Assembly (NCBI RefSeq): GCF_938030685.1
Contig: NZ_CALHHX010000191.1
Location: 1 to 42,246 of the forward strand
Direction of reading: 5' to 3'
Origin: an uncultured Campylobacter sp.
GTDB taxonomy: Bacteria; Campylobacterota; Campylobacteria; Campylobacterales; Campylobacteraceae
Length of the DNA: 42,246 nt
A model generated the notes under the pieces. It was not told the DNA's origin and did not search any database. It worked only from the letters and a program-made list of their open reading frames with translations. Shown one piece after another: positions 33,423 to 42,226 of the stretch. The position numbers were made by a program, and so were the translations under genes. Each line of letters opens with the position of its first letter. Position 1 is the stretch's first letter.

Positions 33423-34663
33423 AAAAGCAATTAGAAGTTGAATACAACGCCAAGGGCGCAAGAAAGAAGATGTTTTTGCAAGCTAGCGATAAGGTGCAAG
33501 CAAACAACCTCATGAAGCAGCGCGTAGGCGGGACGATCGTAAAAAGAGGTGAAACCCAAGTCGTGGCGAATACGGGCGGCGATTTTAAGGCGCAGGTTTC
33601 GCGCATGCTAGGTGGTAGCGGAAGAGTTAGAACGCTGCCGTTAGTAGCGTCGATTCGTCAGCTTTCGGTTATGACAAATGCGGGAATTTCAATCCACGAC
33701 TCGATCAAAGAGGTCGCAAGAGCGGCAGAGGATAAGACGCTAAAAGAGATTTTTAGTGCTATGAACGACGATCTTAACGCGGGTCTTAGTCTTACCGAAT
33801 CTACGGAGAAATTTAGAGGTCAGCTCGGTGATGTCGTCGTCGCGATGGTAAGCCTTGGTGAAGCAACCGGTAATATGGCAGAGTCTCTAGCCAAGCTTGC
33901 CGCTATGCTTCAAGAGCTTTGGGAGAACCAACGTAAATTTAAAAAGGCGATGCGCTATCCGATGATCCTTATGATCGTTATGGCAATTGCGTTTTCGGTT
34001 TTGATGATGTATGTTGTGCCGAAATTCCGTGAGATTTTTGAGGATTTGGGCGCGGATCTGCCGCTGCCTACTAGAATTCTACTTGGTATCGAAAGCACGC
34101 TTAATAATTATGGAATTTTTGTTTTAGTAGGCATTATAGGCACTATCATAGCTCTTAGATGGGCGTATCGCAATAACGATGAGTTTAAAAAGGGCTTTGA
34201 TAAGACGATTTTAAAGGTCTATCTATTCGGCAAGATTATATTTTTCTCTACGATGTCACGATTTATGCTTATTTTTACAGAGCTCGTGCGAGCGGGTATT
34301 CCTATCGCAGATGCGCTGGATACATCTGTTTTAATGGTGGATAATCATACTTTAAAAGAGAAGCTCTCTACCGTTAAAATCGCCGTGCAGCAAGGCGTGA
34401 GCCTAACCGAGGCGTTTAACAATACAGGGCTTTATGAGAGTATGCTTATTCAGATGATCAGCGCGGGCGAGCAGGCCGGTAACCTCGATAAGATGCTTGG
34501 CAACGTCACGGATTATTATAAAGAGAAATTTGACGATATCATCGATAATATCTCAAGCTACGTCGAGCCGATCATGCTATTTTTTATGGCGGGCATGGTT
34601 CTTCTTTTGGCTCTGGGTATCTTTATGCCTATGTGGGATCTGGGCAAAGCCGTCAAAAACTAA
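33419..34663 (+). CDS. ctsF: Inner-membrane platform GspF/PilC/MshG family, CtsF
   Basis: This 414-aa polytopic platform protein contains two GspF domains (about 75-195 and 275-400). Three transmembrane helices lie at about 180-202, 225-245 and 380-402. Family marks are SVMTNAGISIHDSI, GxLADVVVAMVSLGEATGNMAESL-like text and the matching second-copy motif ISAGEQAGNLDKML. It works with CtsE to extract and assemble pilin-like subunits. It overlaps ctsE by 4 bp and is the last gene of the operon; a strong terminator follows within 8 bp. Confidence 0.92.
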   Translation: MKKQLEVEYNAKGARKKMFLQASDKVQANNLMKQRVGGTIVKRGETQVVANTGGDFKAQVSRMLGGSGRVRTLPLVASIRQLSVMTNAGISIHDSIKEVARAAEDKTLKEIFSAMNDDLNAGLSLTESTEKFRGQLGDVVVAMVSLGEATGNMAESLAKLAAMLQELWENQRKFKKAMRYPMILMIVMAIAFSVLMMYVVPKFREIFEDLGADLPLPTRILLGIESTLNNYGIFVLVGIIGTIIALRWAYRNNDEFKKGFDKTILKVYLFGKIIFFSTMSRFMLIFTELVRAGIPIADALDTSVLMVDNHTLKEKLSTVKIAVQQGVSLTEAFNNTGLYESMLIQMISAGEQAGNLDKMLGNVTDYYKEKFDDIIDNISSYVEPIMLFFMAGMVLLLALGIFMPMWDLGKAVKN

Positions 34664-34670
34664 CTCCTTT

Positions 34671-34700
34671 AATTCCGCGCCTGTGAGGGCGCGGAATTTT
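34671..34700 (+). terminator. Intrinsic terminator of the pilus/transformation operon
   Basis: AATTCCGCGCC (34671-34681) pairs perfectly with GGCGCGGAATT (34688-34698) across a 6-nt loop. This 11-bp stem is followed by TT and AT-rich sequence. It starts 7 bp after the ctsF stop. Confidence 0.85.
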
Positions 34701-34752
34701 ATCAAAGCATTAAAATTTCATCCTTCAAATAAAATTTTAACCTTCGTTTGGC

Positions 34753-34758
34753 TAAAAT
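34753..34758 (+). promoter_or_regulatory. Candidate -10 box of ftsK
   Basis: TAAAAT at 34753-34758, preceded by TTTGGC, lies 25 bp before the proposed ftsK start. With the strong terminator just upstream, ftsK needs its own promoter here. Confidence 0.45.
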
Positions 34759-34783
34759 ACCGCTTTAAATTTAAGGATCAATC

Positions 34784-37066
34784 ATAGTTAAAGAAATATA
34801 TTTTATCGTCGTATCGGCTATCATAATATTTTTTGGGCTTGCTACTATTGCGCCCGATTCCGCGCTTGTAGGCAGCGCGGGTAACGCCATTCGCTCATTT
34901 AATATCGGGCTGTTCGGCTACTTCGCTTATATCTATCCGCTATTTTTGCTCGCCTTAGCATACGTAGCCTATAAGCATTTTCGCGGTTTTGACTTTAGAT
35001 TTTTTGAGTTTAGCATCGGAGCCATTTTGCTGTTTTTTACCATTTTGATGGTGCAGTCGAGTCTCTTTGGCGCTAGTGGCGGAGCAGTCGGCAGCTTCGC
35101 GGTGGACGGACTTAGGCGAATGATCGGAAGCGTCGGTGTGTGGATTTTTAATATTACGATTTTTGTGCTTTCGCTAGTGCTTATATTTGAAGACCGCTTT
35201 ACCGACATCATCAAAAACTGCTTTATTGGCTCAAGAGACGAAAGCTCACAGGATGGAATTGGAGATGATTTCGCTAGCGATACGGATGCAGCGCAAAGGG
35301 GCGGGCTTGCAAGGTATTCGTCTGCGCAAGGCTTGAGAGGTACGGAAAATTTTAACGCTTCGAATGACGCTTTGAGCGCAGAGGACAATTCGGCGAAACA
35401 GGGTAATTTTGCGGAGCGAGGTGCAAGCGGGCGCGGTTTTGAAGGTGAGCGAAATTTACAAAATTTAAACGATACTCGCGAGCCTGAAAATGAGCAGAAT
35501 TTTGGTGACGCGCAGGGTCTGCAGGCTTCCGCTGAACGCGAGCTTAAAATGCCGCAAAAGGGAAAGCCGAGCAGGCTAAAAAGGGTCGAGCGCCTAAGCG
35601 AAGTCGCCGAAAATAAAAGGCTTTTGGATCAGCTCGATAAGGGCAGGGTGGCTAAGCCAAAGGATTTTAAACTGCCGCCGCTTGATTTTTTAAATTTGCC
35701 GCCGAAAAAGAAAAGCAATATCGACGAGAGCGAGATTGATCGTAAAATTTACGACCTGCTCGATAAGCTGCGTAAATTTAAGATCGACGGCGACGTGGTG
35801 CGGACCTACTCGGGCCCGGTCGTCACGACCTTTGAGTTTCGCCCAGCCGCGCACATCAAGGTAAGTAAAATTCTAACGCTGCAAGACGATCTGGCGATGG
35901 CACTTCGGGCGCAGACCATCCGCATCCAGGCGCCGGTTCCGGGCAAAGACGTCGTGGGCATCGAGATCCCAAATCAAAATATCGATACGATCTATCTGCG
36001 CGAAATTTTAGAAAGCGACGTGTTTAAAAGCGCCTCTAGCCCGCTTACGATCGTGCTTGGCAAAGACATCGTGGGGCAGCCCTTCGTCACCGACCTTAAG
36101 AAGCTGCCGCACCTTCTCATCGCAGGCACCACGGGAAGCGGTAAGAGCGTGGGTATCAACGCCATGCTGCTTAGCCTTTTGTATCGCAACTCGCCCAAGA
36201 GCCTGCGTCTCATAATGATTGATCCGAAGATGCTCGAGTTTAGCATCTACAACGACATCCCGCACCTGCTAACGCCCGTCATCACGCAGCCTAAGCAGGC
36301 GATCATCGCGCTGAGCAACCTTGTAGCCGAGATGGAGCAGCGCTACTCGCTCATGGCGCAAAACAGGACGAAAAATATCGATAACTACAACGAAAAGATG
36401 CTGCGCGAGGGCGGCGAAATTTTGCCTTACATCGTCGTTATCATCGACGAGCTCGCGGATCTGATGATGACGAGCGGCAAGGACGTGGAGCACTATATCG
36501 CGCGTCTGGCGCAGATGGCGCGCGCCAGCGGCATCCATCTCATCGTAGCGACGCAACGCCCAAGCGTGGATGTCGTCACGGGGCTGATAAAGGCGAATCT
36601 GCCTAGCCGCATCAGCTTCCGCGTGGGTTCAAAGGTCGATAGCAAGGTGATTTTGGATCAGATGGGCGCGGACAGCCTGCTCGGGCGGGGCGATATGCTC
36701 TTTACGCCGCCTACCGCGCCGGGGCTCATCCGCCTGCACGCGCCGTTTACGACCGAGAATGAGATCAATAAGATCGCGGAATTTTTAAAGGCGCAAGAAA
36801 GCGTCGTTTATGACGAGCGATTTTTGATCGAGAACGAGGGCGCCAAGCAAGAAGGCGGCATAATCAATCCGCAAAATATCGTGCTTGACGAGCTTTACGA
36901 CGAGGCGAAGGCGATTGTTTTGGAGGAGGAGAAGACCTCGATCAGCTACCTACAGCGCCGCTTGCGTATCGGATACAACCGTGCCGCGACGATCATCGAG
37001 CAGCTCGAGCAGATGGGCGTTTTAAGCGAGATCAACGCCAAAGGTCAGCGCGACATAATCAAGTAA
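34784..37066 (+). CDS. ftsK: DNA translocase FtsK, apparent ATA start
   Basis: This divisome-linked motor pumps chromosome dimers and terminus DNA across the septum. The N-terminal membrane part has four helices, but the first (IYFIVVSAIIIFFGLATIA) lies upstream of every ATG, GTG or TTG in frame. The frame opens after TAA 34772-34774, and an AAGGA site (34773-34777) sits 6 nt before ATA 34784, giving 760 aa. The first standard start, TTG 34946, would remove helix 1 and half of helix 2 (706 aa). A low-complexity linker (about 150-265) is followed by the RecA-like motor with Walker A GTTGSGKS (448-455) and Walker B VVIIDELAD (D555, E556). A C-terminal gamma winged helix (about 697-760) recognises KOPS-type sites. 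Confidence 0.9.
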   Translation: MVKEIYFIVVSAIIIFFGLATIAPDSALVGSAGNAIRSFNIGLFGYFAYIYPLFLLALAYVAYKHFRGFDFRFFEFSIGAILLFFTILMVQSSLFGASGGAVGSFAVDGLRRMIGSVGVWIFNITIFVLSLVLIFEDRFTDIIKNCFIGSRDESSQDGIGDDFASDTDAAQRGGLARYSSAQGLRGTENFNASNDALSAEDNSAKQGNFAERGASGRGFEGERNLQNLNDTREPENEQNFGDAQGLQASAERELKMPQKGKPSRLKRVERLSEVAENKRLLDQLDKGRVAKPKDFKLPPLDFLNLPPKKKSNIDESEIDRKIYDLLDKLRKFKIDGDVVRTYSGPVVTTFEFRPAAHIKVSKILTLQDDLAMALRAQTIRIQAPVPGKDVVGIEIPNQNIDTIYLREILESDVFKSASSPLTIVLGKDIVGQPFVTDLKKLPHLLIAGTTGSGKSVGINAMLLSLLYRNSPKSLRLIMIDPKMLEFSIYNDIPHLLTPVITQPKQAIIALSNLVAEMEQRYSLMAQNRTKNIDNYNEKMLREGGEILPYIVVIIDELADLMMTSGKDVEHYIARLAQMARASGIHLIVATQRPSVDVVTGLIKANLPSRISFRVGSKVDSKVILDQMGADSLLGRGDMLFTPPTAPGLIRLHAPFTTENEINKIAEFLKAQESVVYDERFLIENEGAKQEGGIINPQNIVLDELYDEAKAIVLEEEKTSISYLQRRLRIGYNRAATIIEQLEQMGVLSEINAKGQRDIIK

Positions 37067-38621
37067 GCTTTAAAATTTCGATGAAATTTAAACGGCGAAA
37101 TTTTGAAATTTAATTGGATTTGCGGGCGCCGGAATTTTTGAAATTTGATCGGTCTGCGTCGGTGGAATTGTAAATTTTATAAATTTTAAAATTTATCGGA
37201 TTTGCCGCGGCGGAATTTTAAAATTTTCGGCCCCTGCGGCGGATTTAAATTTTAAAATTTGCGTGTTCTGCGGCTCGCGCTTGTGCTTCTGTGGCTGTAG
37301 CAAGGCGGACGGTTTACATGGATGCGCGGATGTGTCAAAGTTCTTTGCGGTGCGGGAGGCGTTTAAAAGTAGTGCTCGGCGGGTATAAACAGCACGTTTT
37401 GCAGCTTGCGTTTGCGACGCGCCTGCTTTAAGACGTATTGAAATTTAAAGCGCGGTTTAATTGAACGCTGTGCTCTTGGCACTAAATTTCAATCGCGGCG
37501 TGAAATTTCAAAGTGCAAGCGGAGTAGAAATAGGGCGGTTTTAAAATTTAAAAATTGATTGTAAAAATTTTGCGATTTCAAATTTTATAAATTTACAAAG
37601 AGTGACAGAATTTAAAATTTTAAAATTTGTCGCAGCGGACTTGAATTTTAAATTGCGCAGCGCCGATATGAAACGTCTTGCGACTGCGCAAGAGGGAGAA
37701 GTTGCTGCAGACTTGGCTTGCCGCGTGAGTACATTGGCAGAAAGATTTCATGCTTTGAAGGTCGATGCGCAGAGTACTGAGGTTGTCCGTTCACAGCGGC
37801 TGATTTGCAACGCGAGTGCTCGCACTGCACACGCTAAAAGCCGTTGTGTCGCAAGCCGCTCACAAAAAGCTGTTTGGCGCGCGGTGTTTTGTGTGGGTAT
37901 AATTCGCAGTGCGGCTGCATACAGCATGTTTTGCGAGCGAGTGTTTACAATGCTCTGTGGCGCAAAATTTTAAATGAAATTTGTGTCACTGCGCGCATAA
38001 ATAAATTTGCGCTATAGCGGCAAATAAATTTAAAACGAAATTTCGCACCGTCTGCAAGTACAAACGCGTTTTTGCAACGAAGTCGTATTTTACAGTGTGG
38101 CTGCGTTGTAAGATACGGCACATTTTGCACCGCGGCATGTTGAAAATTGATCGACATGTTAACAACACGTAGCGTAAATTTGCAACTACCGCGCTCTACC
38201 GGTGTGTATAGCGTTAAGACCTTGCGACTACCGTTGTATTGCTCTTGTGCGCGATTTTGCGCAGTTGTGATTTGCGACCTTGTTATCGCGTGCCGAAAGT
38301 CGCCGCGATATGTTAAAATAGAGCGTATGCAATGCACGCTTGCGGGATAACGCAAGATTATACTTGTTGTGGCGTGCTATCCCGCAGCGCATGCCGCAAA
38401 TCCGCCGATATGCGAAAATAGAATGTGCGCCGCGCGTCAAAGACGCATAATCGCATTGCGTGCCAAAAGACAATGCGCAGTCGTGCCGTATGCTTTTTAA
38501 AAGGCGGTGCCACGATCGGCGCCGTGCGGCACGGGCGCGATGCGAGGTTTCAAGCCTCGCGCGGTGGACGAAGCGTGCACGGCGCACGTAAATGCGAATA
38601 AATTTTAAAACGGAGAGACGA
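37067..38621. other. 1.5-kb non-coding block between ftsK and ftsW
   Basis: I see no supported gene in this largest gap of the window. The first half (37067-37640) is AAATTTTAAAATTT filler with exact copies at 37181-37194, 37247-37260 and 37615-37628. The second half (37640-38590) has a different texture: short inverted repeats, many TGCG/GCAC words, a hairpin GCGAGG/CCTCGC (38542-38560) and an extended -10-like TGTTAAAAT (38311-38319). The latter sits in one of two similar segments about 100 bp apart (38301-38325 and 38402-38425). Frames of 60-136 codons on both strands have odd composition and no domain. Confidence 0.5.
37181..37260. repeat. Cluster of the palindrome AAATTTTAAAATTT
   Basis: Two exact 14-bp copies occur (37181-37194 and 37247-37260), with near copies between them. 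Further exact copies are at 7511-7524, 12022-12035, 12081-12094, 21344-21357, 24139-24152 and 37615-37628, all in intergenic DNA. The unit is self-complementary, so it reads the same on both strands. Confidence 0.8.
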
Positions 38622-39782
38622 TTGAGAACCGATAAATGGCTATATTACTTCACCTGCGCGCTCATTACGATCGGCATGATATTTTCGCTGTCGCTGAGCT
38701 CATATACGGTGCTTCTGCTGGGCGCTACGCCACTGCATTTTTTTTATCGTCAGTGCGCGGTAGGGATTGCCTGCATCGCGGTGATGTGGATCGTCTCGCG
38801 CGCCGATCCCGATAAATGCCTAACGCCGGTGTGCATGTCGCTTTTTGCGATAATGGGGATTTTGATGCTCGCGATGGGCTTTTTGCCCAAGTCCTTGGTC
38901 GCCGACGTAAACGGCGCGGCGCGCTGGATCAGGCTGCCGTTTTTTAATCTCGCGCCGGTGGAATTTTTCAAGGTGGGCTTCATCTACTTTTTGGCGTGGA
39001 GCTTCTCGCGTAAGCTCGATCACTCCAAAAAAAGCATCGGGCGGGAGATCGCGACTCTGCTTCCTTACGTAGCGCTTTTCGGCTTCGTCGTCATCCTAGT
39101 CGCCATCGTGCAAAACGATCTGGGGCAGGTCGCGGTGCTGGGGCTTACGATGATTTTTATGTCGCTTTTTGCGGGCACGAGCTTCAAGCTCATCGGCTTT
39201 AGCTTTATGGGGATTTTGGGGCTTGCTTACGTTTTTATCGTCACGAGCGCACATAGGGTCGATCGCGTGCGCTCGTGGTGGGGCGGCGTGCAGGATTTCG
39301 TGCTGTCGTTTATGTCGCCGGAGACCGCTGCAGGGCTGCGTATAGAGGACGCTAGTGCGCCGTATCAGGTCGGACACTCGCTAAATGCGATAAACAACGG
39401 CGAGTTTTTCGGGCAGGGGCTTGGGCTCGGGAGCTTTAAGCTCGGATATCTGAGCGAGGTACATACAGACTTCGTGCTCGCAGGCATCGCCGAGGAGTGG
39501 GGGTTCGTCGGGATTTTGCTCATCGTGGCGCTATTTTATGCGATGCTCTTTCGCATCTTTCAGACCGCGAGTAAGTCGCCGAGTAACGTGAATTTCCTCT
39601 TTTGCCTGGGTATCGGCTTTATGTTTTTCTTTTCGTTCATTATCAACTCCTACGGCATCACGTCGATCTCGCCGGTTAAGGGTATCGCCGTGCCGTTTAT
39701 AAGCTACGGCGGCAGCCACCTGCTCGCGGCGTCGTTTGCGGTGGGGCTCGTTTTGATGGCGTCGAAAAGGGCGAAATTTTAA
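38622..39782 (+). CDS. ftsW: Peptidoglycan glycosyltransferase FtsW
   Basis: This SEDS-family polymerase makes septal peptidoglycan with a cognate class B PBP. It is polytopic, with about nine or ten hydrophobic helices. SEDS motifs are visible: NGAARWIRL near residue 100, QNDLGQV near 160, GHSLNAINNGEFFGQGLGLGS-type text near 250 and the end motif INSYGITSISPVKGIAVPFISYGGS. Because murG follows, FtsW is preferred over RodA. I chose TTG at 38622 (386 aa), with GGAG at 38612-38615 six bases upstream. An ATG at 38592 would add ten residues but has no ribosome binding site. Confidence 0.88.
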   Translation: MRTDKWLYYFTCALITIGMIFSLSLSSYTVLLLGATPLHFFYRQCAVGIACIAVMWIVSRADPDKCLTPVCMSLFAIMGILMLAMGFLPKSLVADVNGAARWIRLPFFNLAPVEFFKVGFIYFLAWSFSRKLDHSKKSIGREIATLLPYVALFGFVVILVAIVQNDLGQVAVLGLTMIFMSLFAGTSFKLIGFSFMGILGLAYVFIVTSAHRVDRVRSWWGGVQDFVLSFMSPETAAGLRIEDASAPYQVGHSLNAINNGEFFGQGLGLGSFKLGYLSEVHTDFVLAGIAEEWGFVGILLIVALFYAMLFRIFQTASKSPSNVNFLFCLGIGFMFFFSFIINSYGITSISPVKGIAVPFISYGGSHLLAASFAVGLVLMASKRAKF

Positions 39783-39916
39783 AGCTTTTTCGGGTTTTGG
39801 ACGAGCGCGATTTAAATTTAGGCGTAAATTGAGAGCCGAATGCGCTTAAAATTCTATGCCGAAGCGCGCCGAGGCTCAAATTTAAGCGCGAAATTTTATA
39901 AATTTAAAGGAAAAGT

Positions 39917-40930
39917 ATGGTCATAGCAATCAGCGGCGGCGGCACCGGCGGGCATCTGATAATCGCTAAAAATTTAGCCGCTCATCTTGCGAAGCAGGGC
40001 ATCGGAGCAATCTTCATCGGCTCAAACCGCGGGCAGGATCGCGCGTGGTTTGAAAATAGCGAGCTTTTTGCGCGCACCTATTTTTTGCAAAGCTCGGGCG
40101 TCGTCGATAAAAAGGGCATCGCCAAGCTAGCCTCGCTGCTAAATATCCTGCGCCTCTCGCTTGCGGCGCGTAAAATTTTAAAGCAAAACGGCGTCCGCGC
40201 GCTTATCAGCGTGGGCGGATACAGCTCGGCGCCCGCATCCATCGCAGCGATCCTTTCTCGCGTGCCGTTTTTTATCCACGAGCAAAACGCCGTTTGCGGG
40301 CGACTTAACCGCCTACTAAGGCCCTTTGCGCGCACGTTTTACAGCTCCTATGAAAAGCCCGCGTTTGCTTATCCGATCGCGGATATTTTTTTCGAGACGG
40401 CGCGGCTGCGCACAGAGCTTAAGAGGGTCATCTTTTTGGGCGGCTCGCAGGGAGCGAGCTTTATCAACTCGCTTGCCGTGGAGCTTGCGCCCAAGCTTTT
40501 GGGCCTCGGCTACGGCGTGATCCATCAGTGCGGCGAGCGCGAGTTTGAGCGCATCTCGCAGATCTACGCGCAGCAGGGCCTGGATGTACAGCTCGTAGGC
40601 TTTTGCAAAAACATGCACGAGCTCATCGCAAGCGCCGATCTTTGCGTCGGACGCAGCGGCGCAAGCACGCTGTGGGAGCTCTGCGCAAACGGCCTGCCTG
40701 CGATATTCGTGCCGTTTCCGTTCGCGGCGGCGGATCATCAGTTTTATAACGCGAAATTTCTTAAGGAGCGCGGGCTGTGCGAAATCGTGCGTCAGCAGGA
40801 CGCAAGCGGCGAGCGGATCTTGAGCTTGATTGAAAGCTTCGACGTGGCGCGAGCGAGCAAAGGACTGCTTGAGCTAGCTGATAAAAACGGCGCGCAAGCG
40901 ATCATTGGCGACCTAATGAGTAAAATTTAA
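39917..40930 (+). CDS. murG: UDP-GlcNAc transferase MurG
   Basis: It adds GlcNAc to lipid I to make lipid II on the cytoplasmic membrane face. The 337-aa GT-B glycosyltransferase has SGGGTGGH (6-13), HEQNAVCGRLNR near 117, GGSQGA near 177, the C-terminal donor motif GRSGASTLWELCANGLPAIFVPFP-type region (about 242-265) and AADHQ. AAAGGAAAAGT precedes the ATG. It follows ftsW by 134 bp of AT-rich spacer. The length is slightly shorter than the E. coli enzyme. Confidence 0.95.
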   Translation: MVIAISGGGTGGHLIIAKNLAAHLAKQGIGAIFIGSNRGQDRAWFENSELFARTYFLQSSGVVDKKGIAKLASLLNILRLSLAARKILKQNGVRALISVGGYSSAPASIAAILSRVPFFIHEQNAVCGRLNRLLRPFARTFYSSYEKPAFAYPIADIFFETARLRTELKRVIFLGGSQGASFINSLAVELAPKLLGLGYGVIHQCGEREFERISQIYAQQGLDVQLVGFCKNMHELIASADLCVGRSGASTLWELCANGLPAIFVPFPFAAADHQFYNAKFLKERGLCEIVRQQDASGERILSLIESFDVARASKGLLELADKNGAQAIIGDLMSKI

Positions 40931-41193
40931 GGTGTTTCTGTTTTTTATTCCTGCGTTTTGCGCGCAAATTTCATCGTAGGATAGGGCGAATAAATTTCAA
41001 AATTTACTTTTTGTGCGCTTTGTTACGCGTAAATACGGCACAATAGGGCAAAATATGATGCTTTGAGAACATAAGGCTAAGTAAGACGGCTACGTAAGGG
41101 CGGCGCAAACGAGAGTAGCGAAAATTTAAATTTGATTTGGGAAAATTTGAGCGGATTTACTCGAACGTAAATTCGGCTCGGGTAATTTTAAGT

Positions 41194-41829
41194 CTATTTT
41201 AATTTTTCATACAATTCACAAGTGAGTTGCCAAAAATCTTTATTGCTTGGATTTTGTGCTTCTGAGTCGTTTTTACCCAACTCGCAAGCCTTTTTGTAAT
41301 ATTTAACAGCCGTATTCTTATTGCCTAAAGCAATATTATATGCACCAAGACTTGAGCATCCTCGCCAATTGTTTTTATTGCAAGCGTATTTATAGCAAGA
41401 TACGGCTTTTGTTATATCTTTTTTCACGCCATATCCATTATTGTACATTATCCCAAGATTGTTACATGCCATAGGGTCTCCAATATCGCAAGTCACTTTC
41501 CATAAGCGAGCCGCTTCTTTATAATTTTGTTCGATCCCGGCAATCCCCTTATAATACATAGCTGCGAGATTTCCGCAGCTTTCAATAAAATATTCATTTT
41601 TTTGAACAGCTTTGTTCATTTTGCAAACTTTTTCAAAATAGTATTTTGCTTTTTTGTAATCTATCCTTTCTCCGCCAACCATAAAGTAATATTCACCGAT
41701 TACCGTGCAATACTTTAAATTTCCACCCTCGCACTCTTTATCGAAATATTCGATTTGAGCTTGTGTTAATTCTTCAGCAGAAAACGCCAAATTCGCTAGA
41801 ACTGCTAAAACTAAAATTACTTTTTTCAT
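41194..41829 (-). CDS. Secreted cysteine-rich Sel1-repeat protein (Hcp-like)
   Basis: This 211-aa protein has a signal peptide (1-18, MKKVILVLAVLANLAFSA) and at least four Sel1-type repeats of about 36 residues. Each carries paired cysteines about seven or eight residues apart (for example CDIGDPMACNNLG and CNKNNWRGCSSLG), like the disulfide-bridged Helicobacter cysteine-rich proteins (Hcp). These are periplasmic or secreted and may bind cell-wall fragments or partner proteins; the role here is unknown. It lies 17 bp downstream of a small membrane protein gene on the same strand. Both are markedly more AT-rich than murG. Confidence 0.85.
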   Translation of the reverse strand: MKKVILVLAVLANLAFSAEELTQAQIEYFDKECEGGNLKYCTVIGEYYFMVGGERIDYKKAKYYFEKVCKMNKAVQKNEYFIESCGNLAAMYYKGIAGIEQNYKEAARLWKVTCDIGDPMACNNLGIMYNNGYGVKKDITKAVSCYKYACNKNNWRGCSSLGAYNIALGNKNTAVKYYKKACELGKNDSEAQNPSNKDFWQLTCELYEKLK

Positions 41830-41846
41830 TCTTTTCTCCTTTGAAA

Positions 41847-42197
41847 TTATTTATGAATGCAATACGCTAAACACGCAAGTAGAGCCATTATTATGAGCAA
41901 AAGAACAATCAGAATAGGAAATCCTATCTTTTTATCTAATTTCTTATCGTGCCAAGTTATTGTTGCATAGACAATAAAGCCCGCTACAGCTATAGTTAAT
42001 ACATTAATCCATAAATCTTTATCTAATATATTAGCCCATGCGCCGCCTACTATACCGCCCAAAATCGATAAAGAAACCTGGACAAAAGCTTCATTTTCTT
42101 TATCTTCATTTATATTTTTCGTTTCACTTTCTTTCTTATTGTTGTTCATGCCGTTTTGGGTCAAGGCTTCGTTCCCGTTAATCTTATCCTCAGCCAT
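41847..42197 (-). CDS. Small membrane protein with charged N-terminus, 116 aa
   Basis: I do not recognise it. About 40 hydrophilic residues rich in Asn, Glu and Lys are followed by a Gly-rich hydrophobic segment (about 43-60) and two stronger helices (about 66-82 and 92-114). I chose ATG 42197 because AAAGGA lies just upstream; a frame extension to 42215 would need a GTG and covers the ribosome binding site. It is followed by the Sel1 gene in the same direction and preceded by a promoter abutting a poly-G tract. Confidence 0.75.
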   Translation of the reverse strand: MAEDKINGNEALTQNGMNNNKKESETKNINEDKENEAFVQVSLSILGGIVGGAWANILDKDLWINVLTIAVAGFIVYATITWHDKKLDKKIGFPILIVLLLIIMALLACLAYCIHK

Positions 42198-42226
42198 ATT
42201 TTTCCTTTCAACCAAAAATTTAGTGC

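Noticed and set aside
37071..37091. Hairpin AAATTTC-GAT-GAAATTT just after ftsK as a terminator
   Set aside because: The stem is perfect but all AT-rich, has no T tail and is the same word pair found throughout the filler, so a terminator function is not supported.
37602..37973. 123-codon plus frame and 119-136-codon minus frames in the ftsK-ftsW gap
   Set aside because: The translations are rich in Arg, Cys and His with no domain, overlap one another on both strands and have no ribosome binding sites.
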